A stretch of 64,000 nucleotides of DNA from JAADJA01 sp963840975 (lineage in GTDB: Bacteria > Bacteroidota > Bacteroidia > Bacteroidales > JAADJA01), in assembly GCA_963840975.1 (NCBI GenBank), contig CAWJBC010000011.1:248001-312000 (forward strand), in the 5' to 3' direction. The notes under the pieces are model-generated. The model saw only the letters and a list, made by a program, of their open reading frames with translations, had not been told where the DNA came from and made no database searches. Position numbers and translations under genes: made by a program. This document shows positions 1-8,813 of the stretch, in pieces (within the stretch, counting starts at the first letter, position 1; the number at the start of each line of letters is the position of its first letter).

Positions 1-598
1 TCACATTCCCACGGACAACATGGGGTTCATATTCTTCCATTTCCTCAATGGTGCACTTGTGCTTATGCAAGTCTTCCACTGTAGCAAATCGTTGAACTTT
101 TTGTTCGACAAGATCTCCATAAGGCATAGGGTGACGAATAGCAACTACCTTTAGGCCTTTTTCCATCAGGTACTCGATTATTTTTCTGGATGTTTGGCTT
201 TTACCGCATCCTGTTCTTACTGCACCCACTGCAATTAAGGGTTTGGTGCTTTGGATCATGGTGTCTTTCGGCCCTAACAAAGTGAAATTTGCTCCGGCCG
301 CATTAACAATTGCGCTTACGCTCATGACCCGTGGATAGGGTACATCGCTATAGGCGAAAACGCATTCATCAACGTTTAATTCCTTGATTAACTTTGGCAA
401 GTCCTCTTCTGCGAAAATCGGGATACCATCCGGATAGAGATCACCGGCAAGTTGAGCCGGATATTTTCTTCCGTAGATATCAGGAATCTGGGCAGCCGTA
501 AAAGCCACCACCTTGTAATTTTTGTTTCCACGATAACATGTGTTGAAATTGTGGAAATCTCTTCCTGCAGCACCGATAATAATTACATTTTTGCTCAT
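1..598 (-). CDS. Cyclic 2,3-diphosphoglycerate synthetase-family GTPase, 3' end cut by the window
   Basis: The reading frame starts with ATG at 598 and runs off the left edge without a stop; 199 codons are visible. The N-terminus (MSKNVIIIGAAGRDFHNFN) looks like a dinucleotide-fold strand-loop, and a P-loop-like segment GAVRTGCGKS lies at about residues 125-134, followed by a helix (QTSRKIIEYL). This two-part layout is the one found in proteins annotated as cyclic 2,3-diphosphoglycerate synthetase, first known from methanogens and also present in anaerobic bacteria. The true substrate in Bacteroidota is not established, so the name is a family assignment only. The upstream sequence is A-rich with AAAAAGG close to the ATG. 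It has its own promoter and is divergent from argS. The C-terminal half and any downstream partners lie outside the window. Confidence 0.7.
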   Translation of the reverse strand, partial: MSKNVIIIGAAGRDFHNFNTCYRGNKNYKVVAFTAAQIPDIYGRKYPAQLAGDLYPDGIPIFAEEDLPKLIKELNVDECVFAYSDVPYPRVMSVSAIVNAAGANFTLLGPKDTMIQSTKPLIAVGAVRTGCGKSQTSRKIIEYLMEKGLKVVAIRHPMPYGDLVEQKVQRFATVEDLHKHKCTIEEMEEYEPHVVRGNV

Positions 599-659
599 AA
601 TTATTACCTTTTTAAGTGTTAAACAATTTTTTTAATGATAAAATTAATTATTATCGTCA

Positions 660-689
660 CAAAGGTATAGCTTTAAAAATTCTATCCAA
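660..689 (-). promoter_or_regulatory. Bacteroidota-type promoter for the GTPase gene
   Basis: On the minus strand TTG (687-689) is followed after 19 bases by TACCTTTG (660-667), matching the TTG / TAnnTTTG consensus. It lies about 60 bases upstream of the ATG at 598. Confidence 0.6.
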
Positions 690-836
690 ATTTACCCTAT
701 AAATATTTTCTTAATAAAAAATAATTCCGTTGCTTCATCATGGGAAACGCCTGTTTTGGTGAAAAATATTTCATATAAATATAACTGCGACGAAAACCTT
801 TTGCTCACCATCTTTCAATTTTCCGGTCAGTCTTGC

Positions 837-844
837 TATCTTTG
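837..844 (+). promoter_or_regulatory. Probable -7 element of argS
   Basis: TATCTTTG fits TAnnTTTG and lies 27 bases before the argS ATG. I see no TTG at the proper distance upstream, so only the -7 half is supported. Confidence 0.4.
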
Positions 845-870
845 CGCAATAAATAAATTAACCCTTCTGA

Positions 871-2667
871 ATGATGGTATATGAAAATGAAATCGTCAAA
901 CTGACAATCTCCTGTGTTAATGAATTATTTAATCAAAAGATAACTGCTGAAATGGTGCAGGTTGAAAATACCAATCCTGAATTTTCTGGCGACTTTACTC
1001 TTGTGGTGTTTCCTTTATTAAAGTACACTAAAAAACCGCCATCAGCGACTGCTGAGATGATCGGAAATTTTTTGCTTTTGCACATGAAAGCAATTGAGTC
1101 GTATGAGGTAGTAAAAGGTTTTTTAAATCTTAAACTTCACGATAGCTGCTGGATTGATTTCTTCAGGGAAAATGCAGGAAGTGACGATTTCGGAATGATA
1201 CATGACATTGAAACAACCCCATATATTGTAGAATTTTCTTCACCCAATACAAATAAGCCATTGCATCTCGGGCATATTCGTAATAACCTTATTGGCTATT
1301 CAATTTCTCAAATTTTAAAAGCCAATGGTAAGAATGTTGTAAAAATCAATCTGGTTAACGACAGGGGAATTCATATATGTAAGTCAATGCTTGCCTGGAT
1401 GAAATGGGGCAACAGCGAAACCCCTGAATCAACAGGAATAAAAGGTGATCATTTGATCGGAAAGTATTATATTTTATTTGACAAGAAACACAAGGAGGAA
1501 ATAGCATCGCTAGTTCATTTGGGTTGTTCGGAAGAAGAAGCCGCCAATCAGTCGGAATTGATGAAAGAGGCACAGGAAATGCTCCAGCGCTGGGAGAATG
1601 CTGACGAAGATGTTTTGATCATTTGGCACATGATGAATGGTTGGGCGTACCTGGGATTTGATAAAACTTACCAGCGTCTTGGCATTCATTTCGATCAAAT
1701 GGAATATGAATCAAAAATGTATTTGTTGGGAAAGGAGTTGGTGAAAGAGGGTCTTGACAGAGGGATTTTCTTCAGGATGCCAAATGGTTCGGTATGGGTT
1801 GACTTAAAATCGGAGGGACTTGATGAGAAACTTTTATTAAGAAGTGACGGAACTTCTGTTTACATAACCCAGGATATCGGAACCGCTCAAAAACGATTTG
1901 ATGTATTCAAACCTGAGAGAATGGTTTATGTGGTAGGAAACGAACAGATCTATCATTTCGAGGTTTTGAAAAAGGTGCTAAAAGTCTTAGGAAGAGATTG
2001 GTGTGAAACAATACACCATTTGTCGTATGGAATGGTTGAACTCCCTCATGGCAGGATGAAATCGAGGGAAGGGACTGTGGTTGATGCTGATGACCTGATG
2101 GATGAAATGTATGAAACTGCCCGCAAAACAACTGAGGAATTAGGGAAAACCGATGAGTTTTCGGAAGATGAGCGTAAATCTTTATTTGAAACAGTCGGAA
2201 TGGCGGCTTTAAAATATTATATATTGAAAGTTGATCCAAAGAAAAATATGCTCTTTAATCCGGAGGAATCTATTGATTTCAATGGACATACCGGACCATT
2301 TATCCTCTATTCTTATGCTCGTATTCAGTCCATTTTCAGGAAGGCAGGCCGCTCACCCGAAAATTTTATCAGGGAATTGAATTTTGATGAAATCGGGCTT
2401 ACTGAACCGGAAAAAGATATTTTAAAGATGCTTTATCAATACCCCCAGGTATTGAAAAATGCCGGGGAAAATTTGAATCCATCCTCTGTTGCCAATTTTT
2501 GCTACGAACTTTCAAAAACCTATAACCACTATTACCAGGATACGCCAATTTTTAAAGGAGTTGATCCTAAAGTTGCAACTTTCCGAATGGTTTTAAGCTG
2601 GTTTGTCGGGAAAACCATCCGAAGTTCAGCAGCTTTGTTGGGCATAAGTGTTACCGAAAGAATGTAA
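871..2667 (+). CDS. argS: Arginyl-tRNA synthetase
   Basis: Cytoplasmic class I aminoacyl-tRNA synthetase that charges tRNA-Arg with arginine. At 598 residues it is normal length. The N-terminal additional domain (about residues 1-110) is followed by the arginyl-specific signature SSPNTNKPLHLGHIRN, with the HIGH motif as HLGH at 132-135. The KMSKS-equivalent loop is GRMKSREGT near residue 400. The C-terminal DALR anticodon-binding domain ends in ALLGISVTERM. Two adjacent ATGs (871 and 874) are possible starts. The gene is convergent with the transporter gene, only 10 bases beyond its stop. No close Shine-Dalgarno site is visible, as expected in this phylum. Confidence 0.97.
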   Translation: MMVYENEIVKLTISCVNELFNQKITAEMVQVENTNPEFSGDFTLVVFPLLKYTKKPPSATAEMIGNFLLLHMKAIESYEVVKGFLNLKLHDSCWIDFFRENAGSDDFGMIHDIETTPYIVEFSSPNTNKPLHLGHIRNNLIGYSISQILKANGKNVVKINLVNDRGIHICKSMLAWMKWGNSETPESTGIKGDHLIGKYYILFDKKHKEEIASLVHLGCSEEEAANQSELMKEAQEMLQRWENADEDVLIIWHMMNGWAYLGFDKTYQRLGIHFDQMEYESKMYLLGKELVKEGLDRGIFFRMPNGSVWVDLKSEGLDEKLLLRSDGTSVYITQDIGTAQKRFDVFKPERMVYVVGNEQIYHFEVLKKVLKVLGRDWCETIHHLSYGMVELPHGRMKSREGTVVDADDLMDEMYETARKTTEELGKTDEFSEDERKSLFETVGMAALKYYILKVDPKKNMLFNPEESIDFNGHTGPFILYSYARIQSIFRKAGRSPENFIRELNFDEIGLTEPEKDILKMLYQYPQVLKNAGENLNPSSVANFCYELSKTYNHYYQDTPIFKGVDPKVATFRMVLSWFVGKTIRSSAALLGISVTERM

Positions 2668-2677
2668 ACCAACCCTT

Positions 2678-3592
2678 TCAATGTCCCTGGCTGACCAGTT
2701 CTTTTTGATCGCATAAATTGAATTCGGGCTGCAACGTAACATGATGGATGTTGAACTCATTGTGCAATAATTCACGAATTTTCTCCAATACAATGTTTAC
2801 CTTTTGGAGGTTTAAATTCTCCGCAAAATCAACATGCCCTTCAAAAGAAATCTGATTGGAGTCGAGTTGCCATACATGGACATGATGGATATTCAGAACT
2901 TCAGGAAGGGAACAAATTCTTTCGTTTATGTGCTCCAGAATAATATTGGAAGGTGTAAAGAGCATGAGTGCTTTAATCGTCTCCATGAGCAGATTCCATG
3001 AAATGAAAATCAGATAGGCAGAAATAATCATGGTCAGAATTCCATCAATCCAGTAAACTTTAAAGTAGAACATTAAAATACCCGCTGTCAGGACGGCAAC
3101 CGAAGTAACCGTATCGGAAAGCAAATGCAGATAAGATGAACGGATATTCATGTTTTCTTTTGAATCATGATGAAGCAATATTGCGCTTATTCCGTTGATA
3201 ATAATGGCGAGCAAAGCAAAAATGATCACCCATTTTGATTCGATTTCATGTGGATGTTGAAATCGTTTTATGGCCTCTATTACCAGGAATACAGATAAAA
3301 TGACAAGACTGAGTGTGTTGATAAAAGCGGCTATTATCTCTGCTCTTTTGTACCCAAAAGTTTTTTTTACTGTCGGCTCTTTTTTGGTTAGTATGGAAGC
3401 GATATAAGAAACGATCAAAGAGATAACATCGCTGAAATTATGTAAAGCATCTGATAAAAGAGACAGACTGCCAGTCAAAAATCCACCAATACCCTGAGCC
3501 ACAGTAATAAGCATGTTAAGGATGATGGTAACACCAAGTTTTTTTTGCTGTGATTCCTGTCCATGAAACCGATTTGAATTGTTGTGACTCAA
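2678..3592 (-). CDS. Cation diffusion facilitator family efflux transporter
   Basis: Inner-membrane antiporter expected to export zinc or related divalent cations in exchange for protons. It has six predicted membrane segments. The two metal-site motifs of the family are visible: LLSDALHNFSD in segment 2 and HLLSDTVTS in segment 5, each giving an HxxxD pair. A cytoplasmic C-terminal domain with several histidines (NIHHVHVWQ, NIHHVTLQPE) follows. The frame is open up to 3673 but contains no ATG in its N-terminal part. I place the start at TTG 3592, which gives SHNNSNRFHGQ just before segment 1, the usual family architecture, with an A-rich leader upstream. The metal cannot be decided from sequence alone. 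Confidence 0.9.
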   Translation of the reverse strand: MSHNNSNRFHGQESQQKKLGVTIILNMLITVAQGIGGFLTGSLSLLSDALHNFSDVISLIVSYIASILTKKEPTVKKTFGYKRAEIIAAFINTLSLVILSVFLVIEAIKRFQHPHEIESKWVIIFALLAIIINGISAILLHHDSKENMNIRSSYLHLLSDTVTSVAVLTAGILMFYFKVYWIDGILTMIISAYLIFISWNLLMETIKALMLFTPSNIILEHINERICSLPEVLNIHHVHVWQLDSNQISFEGHVDFAENLNLQKVNIVLEKIRELLHNEFNIHHVTLQPEFNLCDQKELVSQGH

Positions 3593-3858
3593 TGATTTGT
3601 GTTTTAAGTGATTACGAATACAAATTTTAGTAAATGTTTTCTTGCAAAAAATAAATTCCAATTTATGTAACAAAAATGGTCACTTTTTTGTTTATCTTAC
3701 GTAAAACAACTAAATAAATAAGATGTATTCAATAAAAAGTAATAAAAAAATTATTTAAATATTTTATTTTTTTTGTTTTCGATCGTATTTTTGCTTAACC
3801 ACCAATCCAAATATACTTGTGAAATTAAAGTCTATTCAATAACTTAAATCTTACGAAC

Positions 3859-6699
3859 ATGAAAAAGCTCTTTTTACTCTCAGTTTTCACAGGGTTAATG
3901 GTATCATTGACTTTTGCATTAAACCACAGTGGAACGATTTCCAGCAATCAAGCCTGGTTCACTTCTGACAATCCACATGTAATAACTGGGAACCTGATAG
4001 TTGCCGATGGTGTAACGCTGTTGATTCAGCCCGGTTGCCAGATTTACTTTAGTGGAAATTACCGTTTTGTAGTTCGCGGAGTATTGTCAGCCAACGGCAC
4101 CTCAGCGAGTCATATTTTGTTTACTTCCAACCAGGTCACTCCGGCAAAGGGTGACTGGCGTTTCATATTTTTTGACCAACCCGATGCAGGCAGTATGATG
4201 AATTATTGTGATATAAGTTACGGTGGTTCAGTTGCTGCAAGGGGTATGATTAGTTTCAGAGGAACATCCAACGGAATTACTATTACAAATTGCACCCTTA
4301 ACAACAGCGGATCGTATGGTTTTGAATACAGGAACAATCTGGCTGATCCGCTCATTGCCAACTGTTCCGTAACCGATTGTAATAATTATCCCATTTATAC
4401 CTTCGCTGATCGGGTGAAGGATGTATCTGGTAATATGATATTTAGTGGAAACACTCCTAATGCAATATATATTAGGACTCAGGCGGTGAATACAGCCACT
4501 TGGCTAAATTTCGGTATTCCATATATCATTGGAGGGAATATCACTGTGAATGATGCACAAACACTGACAATCAATTCAGGAAATATTTTGAAATTCAATG
4601 GGGCCAATACAATAACTGTTGAGGGTAAATTGATTGCGAATGGAACTTCCGCCCAGCATATTGTTTTTACTTCAAATCAAGTATCACCCTCTGGTGGAGA
4701 CTGGAACAGAATCTTTTTTAGTACTGCGGATGCCGGATGTATATTGAACTACTGCGACATTTCTTATGCAGGCTCCGGCACATCGGCGGTTGATATTAGT
4801 AATTCTGTATCCAGCGTTTCGGTATCCAGCACAACCATCGAAAATTCCGCCGGTTATGGCGTTTATATCCGTAATAGTAGTTCGGCTTCTTTTATTAACA
4901 CTAAAATCATTAATAATAATGATGTCGGGGTTTATATTGCCGGAGCCAGTTCTGCTACATTCGGATCGGTGATCAATGATTGGAATGAAATTTACGGTAA
5001 CGGAAATTATGGATTAAGAAATGGAACCCAGAACATTTCAGCAAAGTATATTTACTGGGGAACAGAAGCCTGTGGCGATATTCCAAACCTGATCTTTGAT
5101 AAGTCGGATCAGAACAATTTGGGTATTGTTGATTATTTCCCATGGATTGATATGGGACATGGATTGCCATCCTTAGCTACTACCTGGACAGGTGCAGCAA
5201 ATACCTTATGGCATGACGATGGAAATTGGGATAACCATTCACCCTGCAGCATGACCGATGTTACTGTTCCAAAAGCCCCGGCAAACCAACCTATGGTTAT
5301 ATCAACCGAAAGTTGTAATGACCTCACACTTGAAGCCGGCGCTCAGCTTTATATTTTCCCGTCTCACAGCCTGCAGGTAAATGGAGACTTCCTGATGGAA
5401 GCAAATGCTAATGGAACCGCTTCATTGGTTACCGATGGCACTTTTACTGTTGTTCAAAATAAGACGATACAGTATTATATTGATGCAGATCGCTGGCATT
5501 ATATGTCCACTCCAATGGCAAGTCAAACTGCAAATACCTTTTTCGACATGTATTTGTATGAATACAATGAAGCTACCGATTTATGGGATAATATTGTTCA
5601 ACCAAGCGCAGGTCTTACCGTTGGAAAAGGATACAAAGTATGGTCGAGCAGTGTGTATCCAACCAATAATCCTCCCGGAACAAAATCGGTTGAGTTTACC
5701 GGTGGAAATATAAACAACGGAAATTACTTTCTTCCGGTAACCAATAATGGTAACGGTTGGAATCTTGTCAGCAATCCTTACCCTTCAGCTGTTGACTGGG
5801 ACAATGGGGGCTGGATAAAATCAAACATTGGTGGAACCATTTACGTTTGGGACGGCGTACAATACATTACCTGGAACGGAACAACAGGTGGTTTAACTGA
5901 TGGCATTGTTCCTGCAATGCAGGCGTTCATGGTCAAGGCTACCGGTGCAAATCCGATGCTTGTAGTGTCCAACAGCACAAGGCTATTCGGAGTAGATCCC
6001 TACAAAGAAGGCAGTGTTGATCAATTACTGGAAATTACTGTTACCGGCAATGGCTATGCCGATCAGACATATATCAATTTCAACGAAGATGCAACAACGG
6101 GTTTTGACAACCAGTATGATGGTTATAAACTCTATGGATTGGAGGAGGCACCGCAACTGTATTCAACCCAGGGAGAAAACATATTGCGTGTAAATGTATT
6201 GCCGAAGGTTTCAACGGGATTATTCATTCCCCTTGGATTGGAAGTAACGGCTGAGACGGAATACACCATCGTGGTAAACGGTTTGTCAAGTTTCGGTCAG
6301 GGTGTGAGCGTTTATCTCGAAGACCTGAAAGAAAATGTGATGATTGATTTGTCGAATCAGATTGATTATACCTTTATTGCAAGTCCGACAGATGCTCCCG
6401 GCAGATTCATCCTTCATTTTGGCGTTCTTGCAGTAGAAGAATTGCCTCTTACTGCTGCAATACAGGAAGATGCCGTTTATATTTACTCGAACGAAAACAG
6501 CATTTACATCAAGAACAAAGAAGAAAATGAATTGAGCGGCAACCTTATGGTTTACAACATCATGGGACAAAAAGTACTGGATACAAGACTTGAAAATGTA
6601 AAACTGAACAAAGTTGATCTATACACCGAAACCGGGTATTATGTGGTGAAGGTGTTTACTGAAAAGGGAGTTTATTCTCAGAAAGTTTTTATAAAATAG
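3859..6699 (+). CDS. Secreted beta-helix protein with type IX sorting domain
   Basis: A 946-residue protein with a clear signal peptide (MKKLFLLSVFTGLMVSLTFA) and a C-terminal type IX secretion sorting domain (about 865-946, including NIMGQKVLD and GYYVVKVFTEKG). This implies export across the outer membrane and probably surface attachment. The N-terminal half contains two homologous segments, about residues 78-124 and 260-306, both reading FTSNQV..(P).GDW..IFF....AG...NYCDIS, within a right-handed beta-helix of the kind seen in polysaccharide lyases and adhesins. A cysteine-containing linker and a beta-rich region follow. No catalytic residues are recognisable, so function (adhesin, glycan binding or lyase) is open. 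A TAnnTTTG element (TATTTTTG) lies at 3786-3793. Confidence 0.85.
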   Translation: MKKLFLLSVFTGLMVSLTFALNHSGTISSNQAWFTSDNPHVITGNLIVADGVTLLIQPGCQIYFSGNYRFVVRGVLSANGTSASHILFTSNQVTPAKGDWRFIFFDQPDAGSMMNYCDISYGGSVAARGMISFRGTSNGITITNCTLNNSGSYGFEYRNNLADPLIANCSVTDCNNYPIYTFADRVKDVSGNMIFSGNTPNAIYIRTQAVNTATWLNFGIPYIIGGNITVNDAQTLTINSGNILKFNGANTITVEGKLIANGTSAQHIVFTSNQVSPSGGDWNRIFFSTADAGCILNYCDISYAGSGTSAVDISNSVSSVSVSSTTIENSAGYGVYIRNSSSASFINTKIINNNDVGVYIAGASSATFGSVINDWNEIYGNGNYGLRNGTQNISAKYIYWGTEACGDIPNLIFDKSDQNNLGIVDYFPWIDMGHGLPSLATTWTGAANTLWHDDGNWDNHSPCSMTDVTVPKAPANQPMVISTESCNDLTLEAGAQLYIFPSHSLQVNGDFLMEANANGTASLVTDGTFTVVQNKTIQYYIDADRWHYMSTPMASQTANTFFDMYLYEYNEATDLWDNIVQPSAGLTVGKGYKVWSSSVYPTNNPPGTKSVEFTGGNINNGNYFLPVTNNGNGWNLVSNPYPSAVDWDNGGWIKSNIGGTIYVWDGVQYITWNGTTGGLTDGIVPAMQAFMVKATGANPMLVVSNSTRLFGVDPYKEGSVDQLLEITVTGNGYADQTYINFNEDATTGFDNQYDGYKLYGLEEAPQLYSTQGENILRVNVLPKVSTGLFIPLGLEVTAETEYTIVVNGLSSFGQGVSVYLEDLKENVMIDLSNQIDYTFIASPTDAPGRFILHFGVLAVEELPLTAAIQEDAVYIYSNENSIYIKNKEENELSGNLMVYNIMGQKVLDTRLENVKLNKVDLYTETGYYVVKVFTEKGVYSQKVFIK

Positions 6700-6721
6700 G
6701 GTCAGTTTAATTGACAAAAAA

Positions 6722-6745
6722 ACGGATGACCTGAAGGTCGTCCGT
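6722..6745. terminator. Bidirectional intrinsic terminator
   Basis: A 10-bp stem (ACGGATGACC / GGTCGTCCGT, one wobble pair) with a TGAA loop is flanked by an A-run on the left and a T-run on the right. It can therefore stop the beta-helix gene from the left and the glucosaminidase gene from the right. Confidence 0.85.
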
Positions 6746-6773
6746 TTTTTTTTTAATCCCCAATGCAAATTTT

Positions 6774-7733
6774 TTACCTGAGTTTAATTTTTTGATTAGG
6801 ATACAGTATAGCATCCTTACTGAGGGTATTGTATTTACAGATTTTCTTAAGTTTAACTGCGTATTGCTGGCTGATGGAATAAAGATTCTCGCCAGGCTGC
6901 ACAAGATGATAGGGTTGTTTTGATTTATTTTTCTTGGCTTGAAGATAGATAACCTGCCCTTCTTTGATTATATCTTTCTTTTTTAATTCATTGTAGTTTC
7001 GAATTTGCCCTTCTGGAATTTCAACTATTTCTGAAATTGACTTGAATGTATCGCCTGGTTTTGCATAAATGAATTTAACCCCATTGTGTTTATAAACCTT
7101 TCGGTTAGTAAAGCCTAAATTAATTCCTTCAAAATCCTCATCATCAGCATTAAAGTATTTTGAAGTGGTTTCATTGGAAGCAAAATGTTTGTTTTTATGA
7201 TTGGGGTCTTCTTTGTAGAATTTATCAAATTTGAAAAGTTCAAACTCTTCAATGTTTTTTATCAGCAAATTGGCATAATTAGGATTTGTAGCATAGCCGG
7301 CGGTTTTAAGTCCATTTGCCCATCCTTTGTAGTCGGTTATTTCAAGTTCGAAAAGGAGTGCATAGCGCGGTCGGGTGGTGAGAAACAATGAGTGGTCTTT
7401 ATATGATTCCTGTGGGTTGCTGTATTTCCTGAAGCATTCATTGGCGGCATCATCATCCATGTGAAAAGTTGGTCCGTTCCATTCTTTATGACATTTGATT
7501 CCAAAATGATTGTTGGCTTCAGTTGCCAATAAGCTATTCCCGTTGCCAGATTCGAGTATTCCCTGCGCAAGGGTTATGCTTGCAGGGATTGCAAACAGAC
7601 TCATTTGTTCAATCGCAATGTCTTTGTATTGCTGAATGTATTCTTCCTTTGATAGCTTACGCTCAGGAGGTTGCGCACCGGTATCCGCTAAAGGAATCAA
7701 AGCAATCAGCAATAAAATCAGAGTTTTCATCAT
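6774..7733 (-). CDS. Secreted N-acetylglucosaminidase with LysM domains
   Basis: Peptidoglycan hydrolase of the GH73 (glucosaminidase/flagellar-type) family acting in the periplasm or at the cell surface. A signal peptide (MMKTLILLLIALIPLADTGAQ) is followed by the GH73 domain, with the catalytic glutamate in ITLAQGILESGNG (about residue 61) and typical NNHFGIKC and GYATNPNYA segments. Two C-terminal LysM-type repeats follow: one divergent (KFIYAKPGDTF...) and one canonical (YHLVQPGENLYSISQQY) that should bind glycan chains. I chose the first ATG of the MM pair because it places the signal peptide at the N-terminus; an ATG at 7745 adds four residues. It faces the beta-helix gene across a shared terminator. 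Confidence 0.9.
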   Translation of the reverse strand: MMKTLILLLIALIPLADTGAQPPERKLSKEEYIQQYKDIAIEQMSLFAIPASITLAQGILESGNGNSLLATEANNHFGIKCHKEWNGPTFHMDDDAANECFRKYSNPQESYKDHSLFLTTRPRYALLFELEITDYKGWANGLKTAGYATNPNYANLLIKNIEEFELFKFDKFYKEDPNHKNKHFASNETTSKYFNADDEDFEGINLGFTNRKVYKHNGVKFIYAKPGDTFKSISEIVEIPEGQIRNYNELKKKDIIKEGQVIYLQAKKNKSKQPYHLVQPGENLYSISQQYAVKLKKICKYNTLSKDAILYPNQKIKLR

Positions 7734-7745
7734 AGGTACGTTCAA

Positions 7746-8024
7746 CGTTATGCAAAGTTCTATTATTGCGGATTGATTTGCAGCAGTTTGCTTTTTATTT
7801 ATTCACATGAATTTGTTAATTTGACAAAGTGTACGACCCTAATTTATTCGTGAAATTTGAAAGTTGAATAATTCCACCGAAGGCTGAGGGCTTCATACCT
7901 ATGATTGTTATTGAATTATTGGAACAGGTGAGGTAAATGATTTCCTAAATTATGATAAATCCTTTGCTTTGGGCTATTGCAATTTAAAATCGGTAAAAAT
8001 TGACATAAATGTTAAGAATAAAAT
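7746..8024. other. Intergenic region with no gene seen
   Basis: AT-rich spacer between the glucosaminidase gene and sdhC. I see no open frame of note, no tRNA and no strong hairpin; the only clear element is the sdh promoter at its right end. Confidence 0.5.
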
Positions 8025-8053
8025 TTGAGGATTTAAATATTGAATTATTTTTG
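8025..8053 (+). promoter_or_regulatory. Promoter of the sdhCAB operon
   Basis: TTG (8025-8027) is separated by 18 bases from TATTTTTG (8046-8053), a full match to the Bacteroidota consensus. The predicted leader to the sdhC ATG is about 60 bases. Confidence 0.65.
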
Positions 8054-8118
8054 CTTGTTATTTTAATAACACAAAAACGTGTTGCAATTTGATTCCTTTT
8101 CAGATTAAATAGCTAATT

Positions 8119-8793
8119 ATGGGAAATTCGATTACACAATCATCGTTGACAAAGAAGTTTGTGATGGCATTTGCAGGTTTATTCCTTATCACATTTCTAT
8201 TCGTTCACCTGGGCATTAACCTTTTGGTTTTGCTACCCTCAACCGATCTTTTTAACATCGCTGCTCATTTTATGGGAACAAACATACTGATCAAAGTTTT
8301 TGAAGTAGTATTGTTTGGCGGTATTATAATCCACATGCTTTATGGTGTCATTTTGCAAATCCAGAATTGGATGGCACGGCCCGAGCGGTATAAAGTTGAA
8401 GGATGGGCGCATACTTCGCCATTTTCAAAATTCATGATTCATACCGCAGTTATCATTGGAATCTTTCTGGTTTATCACCTCATGGACTTTTATGTTGAAG
8501 CCAAGTTTTTGGGCGAAATTGATGATGTGACAATCAATGGACAAATTTACCATGACATGGGTGCAAAAGTAATAGGTGAATTTAAACTGGGTGGAGTCGT
8601 TATCGCTTATGTGGTTGCCTTTCTCATCCTCGGATTTCATCTTCATCATGGATTTCAGTCCGGATTTCAGTCACTCGGATTGAATCACAGCAAATATACC
8701 CCGCTTATTAAAATGCTGAGTACAGTTGTTTCAGTTATATTGACAGTTGGGTTTACCATCATACCTCTCATTATTTATTTCGGTAATTATTAA
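8119..8793 (+). CDS. sdhC: Succinate dehydrogenase/fumarate reductase cytochrome b558 subunit
   Basis: Membrane anchor that carries heme and passes electrons between the quinone pool and the catalytic subunits. At 224 residues with five predicted membrane helices it is the single-anchor b558 type found in Bacteroidota, Epsilonproteobacteria and Bacillus. Candidate heme-ligand histidines lie in FLFVHLGINLL, IIHMLYGV, VYHLMDFY and the cluster GFHLHHGFQSGFQ. It is first of three genes, 20 bases before sdhA, behind its own promoter. Whether the complex works mainly as fumarate reductase or succinate dehydrogenase cannot be decided from sequence, though many relatives reduce fumarate in anaerobic metabolism. 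Confidence 0.93.
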   Translation: MGNSITQSSLTKKFVMAFAGLFLITFLFVHLGINLLVLLPSTDLFNIAAHFMGTNILIKVFEVVLFGGIIIHMLYGVILQIQNWMARPERYKVEGWAHTSPFSKFMIHTAVIIGIFLVYHLMDFYVEAKFLGEIDDVTINGQIYHDMGAKVIGEFKLGGVVIAYVVAFLILGFHLHHGFQSGFQSLGLNHSKYTPLIKMLSTVVSVILTVGFTIIPLIIYFGNY

Positions 8794-8813
8794 TTCAGAC
8801 GAAAAATCAAGAT

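Noticed and set aside
1355..2239. Several antisense frames of 60-110 codons within argS
   Set aside because: They are opposite to a strongly conserved gene, lack leaders and show no recognisable domain.
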